From the NCBI GenBank assembly GCA_033182465.1, contig CP137323.1:868001-932000 (forward strand): a stretch of 64,000 nucleotides of DNA. Direction: 5' to 3'. The notes below the pieces were generated by a model. The model made no database searches and had not been told where the DNA came from. It saw only the letters and a list, made by a program, of their open reading frames with translations. Every line of letters starts with the position of its first letter. The first letter of the stretch is position 1. A program made the translations under genes and the position numbers. Positions 1 through 11,969 of this stretch are shown piece after piece. This stretch comes from Sanghuangporus weigelae (taxonomy: Eukaryota > Basidiomycota > Agaricomycetes > Hymenochaetales > Hymenochaetaceae).

Positions 1-199
1 ACGGGGCATCTTGTCCCCCTCAGCTTTGCCGTAGTCGACGAAGGTCGTTCGGAGTGCGCCAAGCTTATTCTGCTCAACGTGCCGCTCAATACGCGCGTAT
101 CTATTACTACTACATACTAGTACTACTAGTCGGAAGTACCATCTTCGACGCGTCGCACTAGCTACTGCTCTTTTTGACTGCGGAATATCTTAACAGACA

Positions 200-3100
200 A
201 TGGCGATGTTTAGACATCACACTCATCCAGACGACCTCGATACAGATGAGGACAATGACGGGACTATAGATCCTGATCTACGTCTCCGCACAGTTCGGAC
301 GGCGGCTTCGACTATCGCGGAGTCCGTAGCAGACGAGCAACGCATACACAAGAGGAAGACGAAGATTCGTCAACGTCGTAGATTCTTTGGGAGTATTAAG
401 GGTAAAGAGAAACGGAAACATCCTTCAGATGTTTCGGAGACGGGGGAAGTAGGACTGGTGGAAAGAAAGCCCCGTGTTGCTCAACCTACGGGCAGAAGGA
501 GAAACATCTACGTCAACATGCCCCTCGAACCATCGGACTGCAGCAGGTACGGTGAACCTGCACAACGTTATGTGCGAAACAAAGTGCGAACAACGAGTGC
601 GTATATTCTTTGCTTTCCATTAGTAACGCTGGCTTATCTGACTCGCAGAGTATACTATTATAACATTTATTCCGAAAAATCTTTACGAGCAATTTCGACG
701 GTGCGTTCTATTTTGTTTGATGCATCTGTATATCATCTGATGCCCTTCCTACAGTGTGGCGAATCTTTACTTCCTTGCATTGGTTATTATCGCTAGTCAG
801 TCCAAATTTAGGGGTTGCTTGGTTTGCATCAGCTTCTGATTGATGTTCTATCTTGTCCTTTTTTCCAGTTTTCCCTGTTTTCGGCGCTGCAGCCTCACAA
901 ATATCCATGCTTCCGCTGGTCTTCATTATCGCGGTGACAGCCATCAAGGATGGTATCGAAGACTACCGACGCGCGGTATTGGACGAAGAAGTGAATACAT
1001 CCGCTGCAACAAAGCTTGGCGATTGGCGAAACGTGAATCAGCCAAAGGATCCGCGTGCGTGGTACGAAAAGCTACTCGGTCTCAACAAGCCTGGGAAAGT
1101 CACCAAGGGCGTACGGAAGCTGAGAGAACGAGAAGCGGATTCTTGGAGTCGGATCGTTCTTCAGAAAAGTGGTGACATGCAGGATGCGATGAGTGATAGC
1201 GACAAGACGGTTGCCGTGCATGAGCAGTTAGTGGATGAGAGTAGCGTTACGCTTGGCATGTCGAAGCCTTCTGTCGCGAAGCTCGGAGATCCGAGTGAAT
1301 ATTCGTTGACGTACCCTCCTCCTCAATCGCTGCCGCCGAGTTACGCGGCTCGCGTCTCGTCGTCTGACCTTGGCAAACGAGCGAGGAGCGACTCGTTAAG
1401 TGGGATGTCAAGCAAGGCGCTGTCCACCCGCTCGCGAAAGTCTTTCGGTGTCGTTGACTGGAATAAACAAACTCCTGGTACTGCTCGATGGGAACGAACG
1501 CTATGGAAGAAACTGGAAGTCGGGGATATCGTGTTATTACGTGATAACGATCAGATTCCGGCTGATATTGTTGTTCTGTCCACTTCGGAGGAGGATGGAT
1601 TATGTTATGTGGAGACGAAGAACTTGGACGGCGAGACGAATTTGAAGCCTCGACGGTCCTTGAAGGCTACGTCTGGTCTACAGAGCGAGGAAGACGTCGA
1701 ACATGCGAGCTTCATCCTCGACTCGGAACCTCCACACGCTAATCTTTATCTATATAACGCCATATTGAAGTACCGGGATCAGCAAACGGGAGAAGAGAAG
1801 ATCGAACCAGTGACGATCAATGAATTACTGCTTCGCGGATGTACCGTGCGGAACACGAATTGGATCATCGGCCTCGTCGTCTTCACCGGTGCGGATACAA
1901 AGATCATGCTGAACGGAGGCAGCACGCCGAGCAAGCGCAGCAAGATTGAGAAGGAGACAAACTTCAATGTCGTAATGAACTTCGTTGTGTTGATGCTCAT
2001 GTGCCTTGCGACGGCCGTTGCGAATGGTGTGATTGACTCGAGAGATGATACAAGTGCAGCGTTCTTTGAGAGGGGAAGTGACCCGTCGAGTTCATCGGTT
2101 ATTAATGCTATCGTCACCTTTGCGTAAGTGCCGCATATTTATTTACTTTTCTTATTGAAGCATGTTGCTGATTGTGTTTGTGTCTTTAGGTCTTGCTTAA
2201 TTCTATTCCAGAACATCGTTCCGATCTCGCTATACATTTCGATCGAAATCGTGAAGACTATCCAAGCATACTTCATCTCTCAGGATATCGACATGTTCTA
2301 CGCCCCGTATGATACAGCCTGCGTCCCGAAAACATGGAACATCTCTGACGATCTCGGGCAAATTGAATACGTTTTTTCCGATAAGACCGGCACGCTCACA
2401 CAGAACGTTATGGAGTTTCAGAAATGCTCGGTCAATGGCATGCCGTACGGAGAAGGGATAACCGAAGCTCAGCGTGGCTCTGCGATGCGTAAGGGTGATG
2501 CGGTGATGACTCCGGAAGAACAGAGCGAACACCTGGCGGCGTTGAAGCAGGATATGTTACAGAAGATGTCGCGAGGGTTCACGAATCATTGGCAGCAAGC
2601 CGACAAGCTGACCCTTATCTCGCCTAAACTTGCTGTGGATCTGACAGATTCATCCAGTCCCCAGCGTGAACACCTCATCCCGTTCTTTCGCGCCCTTGCG
2701 ATTTGCCATTCCGTGATCCCGGACAGACCTGACCCACAGATGCAGCCGTATCGCGTCGACTACAAAGCTGAGTCACCGGATGAGGCTGCGCTGGTTGCTG
2801 CTGCGAGGGATGCTGGGTTCCCATTCGTGAGCAAATCGAATGGATCGCTTGAGATTGAGGTCATGGGTAATCGCGAACGATATACTTTGCTCAAGATGCT
2901 CGAGTTCAACAGTACGCGAAAGCGCATGAGTGTCGTCGTGAGAAACGCAGAGGGCAGACTCGTTTTGTACACGAAAGGCGCTGATTCGGTCATTTACGCG
3001 CGTTTGGCGGCGGATCAAGACCCAGAGCTGAAAGCGAAGACACAAAAGGATATGGAAGATTTCGCGAACGGCGGATTACGAACTCTGTGCATTGCATATC

Positions 3101-5672
3101 GGTATTTGGGTGAGGAAGAATATGCGGATTGGGCGAAGATGTACGATGCTGCTGCTGCGTCTGCTACGGACCGTGAGGAGGCGATCGGAGAAGCATGCGA
3201 ACAGATCGAACATTCCTTGTATATCCTTGGTGCAACGGCCTTGGAGGACAAGCTACAGGAAGGCGTTCCGGATGCTATCGAGATGCTTCACAGAGCTGGA
3301 ATCAAGCTCTGGATCCTCACTGGCGACAAAGTCCAAACCGCTATCGAGATCGGCTACAGCTGCAATCTTCTGAAATCCGATATGGACGTCATGATCATCT
3401 CCGCGACATCGAAAGATGAGGCGAGGTCAAAGATAGAAGCTGGTTTGAATAAGATTGCTTCTGTGCTTGGTCCGCCGAAGTGGAACCTGAAGTCGCGTGG
3501 GTTTATCCCGGGTGCACAAGCAAGCTTTGCTATAGTTATTGATGGGGATACGTTGCATTTTGCGCTAGAGCCTGATTTGAAGCCATTGTTTTTGAACCTT
3601 GCGACGCAGTGCGAGACGGTTGTTTGCTGTCGTGTTTCGCCGGCGCAGAAGGCGCAGACTGTGAAACTTGTAAGTTCACTTGACATTTCTTTTCTCGTAT
3701 TATGCTCTTTTGCTGAATTTGTGTCCCTTTTCAGGTCAAGGATGGACGGAACGCTATGACTTTGTCAATTGGAGACGGTGCGAATGACGTTGCCATGATC
3801 CAAGAAGCAAATGTTGGTTGCGGTCTGCTGGGTCTCGAAGGTTCTCAGGCAGCTATGTCTGCGGATTACGCATTTGGACAGTTCAGATTCTTGACTAAGC
3901 TCCTGATCGTCCATGGAAGATGGTCGTATCTGAGGATAGCGAACATGCATGCTAACTTCTTCTATAAGGTGCGTACTTTGTCAAGTGGTTAGGATTCGAG
4001 TGATCTGAGTCGTCTACAGAACGTTGTTTGGACCTTTGCTTCGTTCTGGTTTTTGTTTTGGAACAGGTATGGCGCGTCCGTGTCAGAGACGCGATGCTGA
4101 GCTAATTGTCTGTTTCTTACAGCTTCGATGCAACCTACTTGTATCAGTACACATTCATTTTGCTCTACAATGTCGTCTTCACTTCGCTGCCTGTTATATC
4201 TCTCGGAGGTGAGTCTTTAGTTACTTCCGAATGACAGCCTGCCCCATTCCTCCTTCAGCCTTTGACCAGGACATCAATGCGAAAGCGGCACTTGCGTTCC
4301 CTCAACTATATTTACGCGGAATTCGTGGACTGGATTACACTCGGACGAAATTCTGGATGTACATGGGTGATGGTTTTTACCAGTCTATCGTGGTATACTT
4401 TATTCCGTATTTCGCGTGGTCTCTGGCTCCGGCGGTATCATGGAATGGTAAAGCCATGGATTCCCTTGCGGACTTCGGAACGACGGTCGCAGTTGCGGCT
4501 ATCCTCGCTGCGAATACTTACGTCGGACTTAATACATATTAGTGAGTGATGTTGGCCCCAATGAATATGAATTGATACTGACTTTTTTGCTAAGCTGGAC
4601 TGTGATCACTTGGATTGTTGTCATCGGTTCATCTTTGGTGATGATCATTTGGATAGCTGTCTATTCCGCCTTCACGTCTGTGGACTTCATAGACGAAGTT
4701 ATCATCCTCTATGGTTCGGTTACTTTCTGGGCTACGGTGCTGATTTCGATGATAGTCGCTCTGGGTAAGTTGCGTGGAGTTGTTCGTATGTTCGTGTATC
4801 TGACAGTATGAATAGCTCCTCGCTTCCTGGTCAAGGCCGTTCGGTCATGCTTCCTCCCACGTGATCGTGACATTGTCCGTGAGATGTGGGTGAAGGGTGA
4901 CCTCAAGAGACGTCTCGGCATTAAGCCTTCGAAATCTGAGGAGAACTTGGAGGCGAACGGAGAAAGCCTAGAAACGAGGCCCATTCGCGGGTATCATGAC
5001 CGCTCCGTTTCCTCAACGAGTCGCTACGAGACTGGATATGAGCCTGCGAGTACGCACAGTCCGGGAGAGTATGAGATGACTCCCCCTCAGACCGTTGGTG
5101 CGGAAAGGTCTTCACCTGAGGACTGGCCACGGGACAATGGGTCCGTTCAGTATATTATTGAGGGAGATCCTGATGAGTCGAACGTCTTACCGGCTGGGGC
5201 ACATCCTTCTCCTGGTGCTCCTGCTTCACCACATCCATCATATTACTCTGCTTCGGACATTCCTCCTCCTTCGCCGATGCCTGAACCGCAATATATTTAT
5301 TATAGTCCTGGACCCGCGTTGGTTCCTGGAGTTTCGAGCCCTGCGTCTGGAAATGCTCCCTCCCCTAGAAGTAATCTCGAGGTTCCGTACCAAGTTCCTG
5401 TGCGAAGCGAATCTGCTACTCGTGAAGCGGTAGAGATGCGTTCACGAGCTCCACCATCTGCGTTCCCAGTGAGTTTGATTCCCGGCTCGGGTCCGCCTAG
5501 AGCTGCTTCTCGAGCGAGCGAGAATTCAAGTCACCCGAGAGCCGCTTCGCGAGCAAGTGAACATTCACGATACGCTACGGCGAGTGAGGGCTGGAATGAT
5601 GAAGATGACGATGACTCGTCGACGATCAACGGACCTGGATCAACTTACTCGACATCTCCTCATGCTTTATAG
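200..5672 (+). CDS. DNF1: P4-ATPase phospholipid flippase, DNF1/DNF2 class
   Basis: Flippase that moves phospholipids from the outer to the cytosolic leaflet of plasma and endosomal membranes, normally with a Cdc50/Lem3 partner. I join eleven GT-AG exons: 200-596, 649-700, 755-795, 869-2123, 2190-3669, 3735-3968, 4020-4066, 4123-4208, 4259-4541, 4595-4764 and 4816-5672, giving 1,633 residues, the usual size for fungal Dnf1. Visible motifs are DGET of the actuator domain (about residue 417), the [12 protein letters not shown] signature of P4-ATPases in TM4, the phosphorylated Asp in DKTGT (about D646), and GDGAND (about 1088). About ten membrane helices flank these. The N terminus is acidic then Lys/Arg rich; the last 250 residues are a Ser/Pro-rich tail. 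The [12 protein letters not shown] and YYAPYDTAC-like context favours DNF1/2 over DRS2 or NEO1; which of DNF1 or DNF2 is not decidable. Confidence 0.95.
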
Positions 5673-6141
5673 TTCACGCTTAATCCTCTCCTTCCCTTTC
5701 TCTCTCTTTTATTCTGAAATGACGTCTGTTCGTGCTTTCCTTACTCTGCTTTGGATCGGGTCCTTCAAGGTTACTACTTCGTCCTCCTTCCTTCCCGCGC
5801 TCTCTCGTTCCATTCCGGTCCTTGTACTTAATGCTTCGTTCTTTCATACTTCATGCTACATACTATCTGCTTGCTATCCGTGCTCCGGCCGGCGGACTCT
5901 CGCATTTAACCCTCCACGATCCATCTCGATTGTATTTCACATGACATTAGTGCATCTAGTTATTTATTTTTACGATCATTAGTTTCTTGATTGTTTACCT
6001 GGATACCAATAGAAGACGAATACGTTTGTCTGGTATTGTTGAGGATCGTAAGGTACAGTTGTGATCGGTAATGTTTTTGAGGGACCTGGTTGAGAGCAAG
6101 GACAAAATGATCGACGCTAGGTTGAATCTGGTCAATGAAAG
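5673..6141. other. Intergenic region, flippase 3' end to RPP1 start
   Basis: About 470 bp between two genes on the same strand. The first part is T/C rich, as expected for a 3' untranslated region. I see no conserved reading frame or repeat here; it should hold the flippase terminator and the RPP1 promoter. Confidence 0.6.
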
Positions 6142-7629
6142 ATGTACTTCGACCTGAACGTACCCGTACCAACACCAGCGAGTCTGCCTCAGAAGCAAGG
6201 GCAAACATCTAAGAAAACCAAAGGAAAGCAGCCTGCGACACAAGCTCAGCAACCGAAAGTGGTATTCAGTGCGGCTCAACTCGCAAGATTGGAGGCACGT
6301 ATTGACTTGCTCGTTCGATGTGCGTCTATTACATTCTTACTCCTGAATTTATTGGCTAACTGGTGAATGATGATAGTAGGATATACAGTCGTTGCTTTTA
6401 ATCAGACCGTTCTTAGCAAGGTTGACCCGAGGAACCATGTCAATGTGCTTGATCCATTGTTGAGTCAACTGGGGAAAAGAGAGGGTATCTTGTACTTGAA
6501 AAGACTGACGATCGAACTGAACGAAGACAGCGAGAAGGGGAATGGTTTGGTACGTAATCACTGTCTCTATGCTTAAACGTGTCTGTTGAATCAAGATCTA
6601 GTCGACGGGCAACATATCGCTTTTCACATCCTACGACATCCTCGCTCTCAAGCCCACAACCCAAACCAACCTATCAAGTGCATGCCTAACTCACACACAA
6701 CCTTCACCTCTAACGACTTACATCATTTCCATTCCTCTCACCGAACCACGTCTGCCCTTTCGTCCGAAACACACGCTCGTGCGCACCGCCATTAAGAACG
6801 GCGCAGTGTTTGAGATAAATTACGCCGGTGCTTTGCTGGGAGGAGGAGCGGGAGAAGGAGGTGGAGATGAAGAAAGACGAAACTGGTGGGCTGCGGCTAG
6901 AGAGCTTGTGAGGGTTACCAAAGGGAAGGGATTGATTGTTAGTAGCGGTGTGGATAACGACCAGCTCCTCCGTGCGCCCAGGGATGTCGGAAACCTGTGC
7001 GTACAGCTTTTCCCTCCTTTTTTCAACATTCTGATATATTGTCCTCTTTGCTTTAGGATAACGCTTCTCGGGATTGCTCAAAACCTTGCGCATGATGCTG
7101 CGACACTAACGCCCAAGTCTTTACTACTTCGTGCCCGTAAGTCACATCACAACTGATATATTATCAATTATATGTTTTTCGGAGATGTCTGACACGAAAC
7201 TGACCATTCTCTCCCGTAGAAACGCGCAAGACGTATCGGTCGATACTGTCGGAGCCAACTTTGATAATGCCGGACAGACAAGCTCCTGGGACTGCGCTTG
7301 AAGAAGCCAGCGGCTCACCCGCGCCCACTTCGCTGTCTACTAATACCGAAGCGCCATCACAGACCAACGGAAACGTCTCACAGGATGCAAATGACAAAGC
7401 TCTTGACAATAATGGCATTACTCCCGCAGAGACGCCGGAGAAGTCTGATACGGGTGCAGAAAAGACAAATCGAACTCGGAGTAATGGGAAGAAACGAACT
7501 ATTGGTGATCTGGACGAAAATGATGCGACAGCTCCAGCGGCGAATGGGGAAGTTCCTCCTAATGACGCCGTGGATAAGAAGAGAAAGAAGAAAAGGAGAG
7601 CGAAAGCAGCGGAAAGCAGTGCATCGTGA
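6142..7629 (+). CDS. RPP1: Ribonuclease P/MRP protein subunit p30 (Rpp1)
   Basis: Protein subunit of nuclear RNase P (tRNA 5' processing) and RNase MRP (pre-rRNA processing). Five exons: 6142-6319, 6377-6549, 6602-6996, 7057-7136, 7220-7629; 411 residues. The protein opens with MYFDLNVP, the typical start of the p30 TIM-barrel fold, and carries family blocks such as GYTVVAFNQ, the R(S/T)AIKNGAVFEINYA block and the SSGVDNDQLLRAPRDV block near the C-terminal part of the barrel. Yeast Rpp1 is about 290 residues; the extra length is a low-complexity tail (about residues 285-411) rich in Thr, Ala and Asn and ending in a Lys/Arg run that probably acts as a nuclear/nucleolar signal or RNA contact. 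The start codon is fixed by the MYFDLN motif. All five exons keep frame. Confidence 0.93.
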
Positions 7630-7831
7630 ACAGGGTTGGTCTCTTCTTCTATCGGCTTTCGCCTACATATTGCATCTAAGTTTCTCGTAACCATTGTAGA
7701 AATGCAACGCAAAGCACCACACCCGCAACTGTCGCTTAAGTTTCCGCGCTAAAATCAGCTGTTGCGAACAAAATGTGCTGCTGGTGATGTACTACTACGG
7801 AGGACCCCGATATTCACTGCGGCAGAAATGA

Positions 7832-8806
7832 TTAGATGGCATCAAAACAAGAACGCATACCTAAACATTGCATACCGGCTTTTCTGTCCCATGAACTACC
7901 ACGTTTACTGGACGCGTGATTAGATCTGAGGTTTAGATGGCTCTCGTAGAAGCGTTTGACTTTTCCTGGAGGAAGTGTGCCAGACGCAGCCAATGATACG
8001 CGCGTAGATTTCGGAGATATTGTGCGGATGGTCTTTGAACTACAATAAATTATACTCCCAATCATGCAACTATGTTTCGAAATAGTATTAGATGCTTACC
8101 CTAAGACGATGTCTTTCGTTTTACGCTTCTTCGTTAGCTTGCGTTCTTGATTGGATTTCGTTCTAAGAGATTGTTCATCAAGCGAACTATCCTTCTTCGA
8201 TCGTGTTGCGGCTTTCTTCGACAAAGCCTCAGAGAACAGATGGTCGGGCAAGTAGTCCAGCTCTGGATCATTTGAAGGTTCTGCGTCAGATGGGCCTTCG
8301 CCCATGCCTTCTTCCTCAACGTCGTATATAGACTCGTCAGAACTGAGTTCGTTTTCTTCAGAAGGATGGTCCGAGCTGTCTGAATCACTACCAGTCCCAA
8401 CGCCAACTTCGATATCTTCTTGATCTTCGAAATCTCCCCAGCTTTCTTTCTCATCGTCCTCTTCCACGTCCGCTTCTTGCATTGCACGTTGCATTCGAGC
8501 CTCTAAGTTCCGTGTTTCTTCATCCTCATTTTCGTTTGTTTTCTCTCTCTGTAGCCGACGTTCGTTCCGCCTTTTGTCATCTCCACGAGTCTCCTGAGCA
8601 CGTCTCTTCAGGTTTTCGTCCCTCCGTCTATTTCTTTCCTTTCTCTGCCGCTTTGCATCGGATTCAGCTGTTTGTTGGACTTTATTCAGCCGCTTCGCAT
8701 GTTTCTTCGAGTCTGAAAGAGTGATTGTCTCGGGAGCGATGTCTTCATTATCACTGATGTCCGATGCAAACGCAGAGATGGTAGTGGTAGCTCGTGAAGG
8801 TGCCAT
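7832..8806 (-). CDS. Bud21/Utp16-like small-subunit processome protein
   Basis: Two exons, 8806-8100 and 8039-7832, give 304 residues. The first 230 residues are very charged: a Lys/Arg-rich coiled segment (about 35-95), then a Glu/Asp/Ser-rich acidic segment (about 100-190). The spliced C terminus reads on through KTIRTIS and LPPGKVKRFYESHLN into WDRKAG, which resembles the short conserved C-terminal block of Bud21/Utp16, a U3 snoRNP component needed for 18S rRNA maturation in the nucleolus. The assignment rests on that C-terminal pattern plus the charge profile, so it is less secure than its neighbours. It is transcribed divergently from the oxidoreductase at 9098, with 291 bp between start codons. 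Confidence 0.7.
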
Positions 8807-9097
8807 AATGAAGTCGACGAGATAAGAATTTGCAGCAGCGTTGATTGTACTTATGTAATGTAACTCAAAACCGTGAGAGAAGACCTCACATCATTACATC
8901 ATTCTATTCGGTAACGTACGTAACTCTTTCACAAATATACTTACATAATAATATTCATTACTGTCTTGAAGCTGACTAACCTGATATGACGTGCGAATAT
9001 GCTTGATCTTGATGATAATGCTTTATAATGACATCGACTGAAGTTAATAGCAGCCACTCGCCGAGCTTTTCAATCTCAACCTATCCATCCTTCTGCA

Positions 9098-10690
9098 ATG
9101 GCCCCAATTACCAACGCGCGAGTACTTTTCAATGAATATCCTACAGGTTCCTTACAAGTTCACTGAGCCTACTAATCGTTACTGATCGAGTGCGGCTCCT
9201 GTTGATTCTCAGGTTATCCTGAGCCTGGAAAGACCGTGATTCTTGACAAGTCAAAGGCTATTGATCTCGAAAATGAACCCTTGAACGGCGGAGTTCTTGT
9301 TAAGGTCTTGGCACTGTCTGTTGATCCGTACCTTCGTGGTATGATGAACAAGGAACATCACTACAGAGTGAATACCTCTCCATGAGTATCTTTCTTCTTT
9401 GAGTTCATCGCTGATACTTTTCAACGCGAAGAACCCGTTCCAAATTGGTGAACCGTATGTTTCACGATGTACAGGTATTGATTTATTGTACGATAAGTCT
9501 GATTATTGCATACGGTAGAATATTTGGAGGTGGCATAAGCAAGATCATTCGCTCAGAAAACCCGAAGTTCTCTGTCGGAGACCATATATATGGTATTCAC
9601 CGTAAGTGTGTCTACTTATATCTACAAAATATCTTGCCTTAGTTTTCTTCCGTTGTAGCTTTCGTCGAATATACTGTCCTGAAAGACCTCGAAAGCCACA
9701 GAAAGATTGACAACTCAGAGGGTTTATCTTGGTCGGTCTACCTCGGTGTCTGCGGAATGCCAGGTCAGTAAGCATACTGATTCGAGTAGGTACAATCCAA
9801 ATATAATTCTTATAGGCAGGACCGCTTATCACGGATATAAGGAGTTCATGCAGCCCTACGTCAAAAAGGCGAGTCATGAATCTACACAAATTTATCCATA
9901 CTGATTTACGAGGAGCAGGGTGACACTATATTCATAACCACAGGAGCAGGAGCAGTTGGATCGTAAGTGATAGGTTTCGCTCGGCAGAGTACCAACTGAC
10001 TCCCGTGGCTACATGGAAGGCTTGTCATCCAACTAGCGAAGCTTGACGGATTGAAAGTCATTGCTTCTGCAGGATCGGAAGAGAAAGTGAAGTTCGTAAA
10101 AGAATGCGGTGCCGACGTCGCTTTCGATTATAAAACCACAAGCACCAGAGACGTACTTAAGGAACATGGACCGATCAACTTGTAAGAGCATTGCCTTTTC
10201 CACCTGCCTTATCAGCTAACAGAAGTCTGCAGCTACTGGGATCACGTTGGTGGTGACTCTCTTGATCGTGCCCTGGAGGCTGCTGCGCATTTCGCGCGTT
10301 TTGTGGTAAGCTTCTCTGTCGACGACATGTATTCGAGATGCATTAATTACTTGAAGATTTGCGGTTTGATTTCAGGTTACAACGGCCAGCCCCAGCCCGT
10401 GAAGGTAGGAACCTCGCAGGTATTGGAAAGCAAACACTGATATCGCCTTTTCGCAGAATTTCGGGTTTATACTCTACAAGAGTCTTACAGTGAACGGCTT
10501 CATTGTCGGCAACTTGGATGCAAAGCATGGTGCTTCGTTCCTGGACTTTGTTCCACCAAAGACTGCCAGAGGGGAATTCAAGTATAAAGAGGATGTGAGA
10601 CGCGGCCTCGAGGCTGTTGGGCAGACGTTGCTTGACGTTCAGACTGGCAGGAACGAAGGAAAAGCTGTCATCGCAGTGGCTGACGACTGA
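9098..10690 (+). CDS. NADP-dependent oxidoreductase, zinc-free MDR (alkenal/prostaglandin reductase type)
   Basis: Medium-chain reductase that should reduce activated double bonds of enals or enones with NADPH in the cytosol. Exons: 9098-9146, 9213-9367, 9432-9454, 9519-9601, 9659-9763, 9816-9868, 9919-9962, 10020-10181, 10233-10305, 10357-10404, 10457-10690; 342 residues, normal for the family. Family blocks seen: LSVDPYLRGMM near residue 60, the Rossmann glycine motif GAGAVGS near 165, AFDYKT after it, FYWDHVGGDSLD, and the C-terminal NGFIV block. The structural zinc lobe of alcohol dehydrogenases is missing, which fits this subfamily. The intron 9869-9918 appears to be GC-AG (donor AG|GCGAGT); a GT alternative at 9860 is possible and would change four to seven residues. 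Eleven exons in 1.6 kb is intron-dense even for this window. Confidence 0.88.
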
Positions 10691-11165
10691 TCTCATCTGA
10701 TTCGCTTATGAAATTGGATTGATCACGGAGTATATAATAGCTTTCCGCATGAGTAAATACTTACCGAATCAGTCCATCAAAGGGAACAACTTTGAGAGGA
10801 GAGTCTCTGTTCAGGCGAGAAGTTGACTTCGCGACGATCATGACGCACCGGACTCAGACCAGCACAATTGATTGAAAGCTACCAGCTGATTGGATCAAAT
10901 AAATTTGAAACGCGGGTAAAGACTCTTTGAAATAAATAAGAAGTAGGTCGGCGATCAAACTATTACAGGTTATAGTACACTAGCTATGGATCGGGAACCA
11001 TGAATAAGGTAAATACAAGTCTGTGTGGCACATAAATTTATGCGAAACTGTTGAGGTTTGCGGAACACAATGCATGGACGAAAGCAAGATCTCGGCTGAT
11101 TAGAAGAATGGGTAAAGTAGCAACACTGCCTTAGTTGTCCCAACGGACTTAACGAACGGATCACA
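10691..11165. other. Convergent intergenic region
   Basis: About 475 bp between the 3' ends of the oxidoreductase and the glutathione S-transferase. It is AT-rich after 10880 and shows no conserved frame or repeat. It must carry both terminators. Confidence 0.6.
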
Positions 11166-11969
11166 TCAATCCATGTACTCCCGACACCTATCCATAAGTC
11201 TGTTCCAACGCCCGCCATTCCAGGTCCTGACACGTGGCCATATGTCTTGAGGAGAAATACGTTCGATCCATATGAGTATCGCGCACAAGGCAAAGTCTGC
11301 GTAAGTGATATCGTGGCCTTGGACGACGGTCCCATCGCCATCGTCGCCATTATTCTTGTCAAGAACAGAGGCAAGGAAGTTGAAATTCTCGCGAATGGCG
11401 GCCCATGCTTGTTCGCGCTGGGGTCCTGTGAGAGGGGGGTTGGATGGTCCCTGCCCCGGCGGGAATAAGTGGGCCTGGCTGCGCTCCGTAAGGTGTTGGG
11501 CGCTGAGAGGTATCATGATCGGAAGAAGCGGCCTCAAGAAATTATCATGAAGGTAGTGGACAAACATCGTTTGTAATGCCTTGCTTCCGTCCGGGTAAAG
11601 TGGACGAGCTGGGTAGTGTATCTCGAGATACTCAGATATGACCGATGGATTGGAAAGAACGACAGGTGCATTGGGGGAACGAATTGGGTCGACGATGACA
11701 GGAAGAGAATAAACTGGACGTCCGTCGGAACGCTTTGACGTTGCAGGCGCGCCGATCGAGCGCATGGTTCGGTCTAGGTCTGGTAGCTCAGTCCCTTTGA
11801 TTCGGTATGGAAGTCGTTTGTAATTCAGAATTAGCCTAGTAAAAGTTCAGAATCATAGTAGCTTCCAGGAAAAACAGGAGTATCGACACCTTATCCTCCA
11901 GATGCTCGGCGCCCATCCGTTCGATTGAGAAGAAGGCGTGTCGTACAATGTAATGTAAGGCTGCGACAT
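11166..11969 (-). CDS. Glutathione S-transferase, fungal GSTFuA/Ure2p-like
   Basis: Two exons, 11969-11890 and 11835-11166, give 249 residues, the usual size of a cytosolic GST. The N-terminal thioredoxin-like domain starts MSQPYITLYDTP and carries the region around LILNYKRLPYR, then the cis-Pro strand (SLPVIVDP) and the glutathione-binding LSNPSVISEYLE helix (Ser/Glu pair expected to hold the glutathione gamma-glutamyl group). A helical C-terminal domain follows with a loop rich in Gly/Asp (about residues 185-195) and the conserved DITYADFALCA capping motif. Basidiomycete relatives with this pattern belong to the etherase-type GSTFuA expansion linked to handling wood-derived phenolics; the exact class cannot be proven by eye. 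The gene is convergent with the oxidoreductase, another detoxification enzyme. Confidence 0.85.
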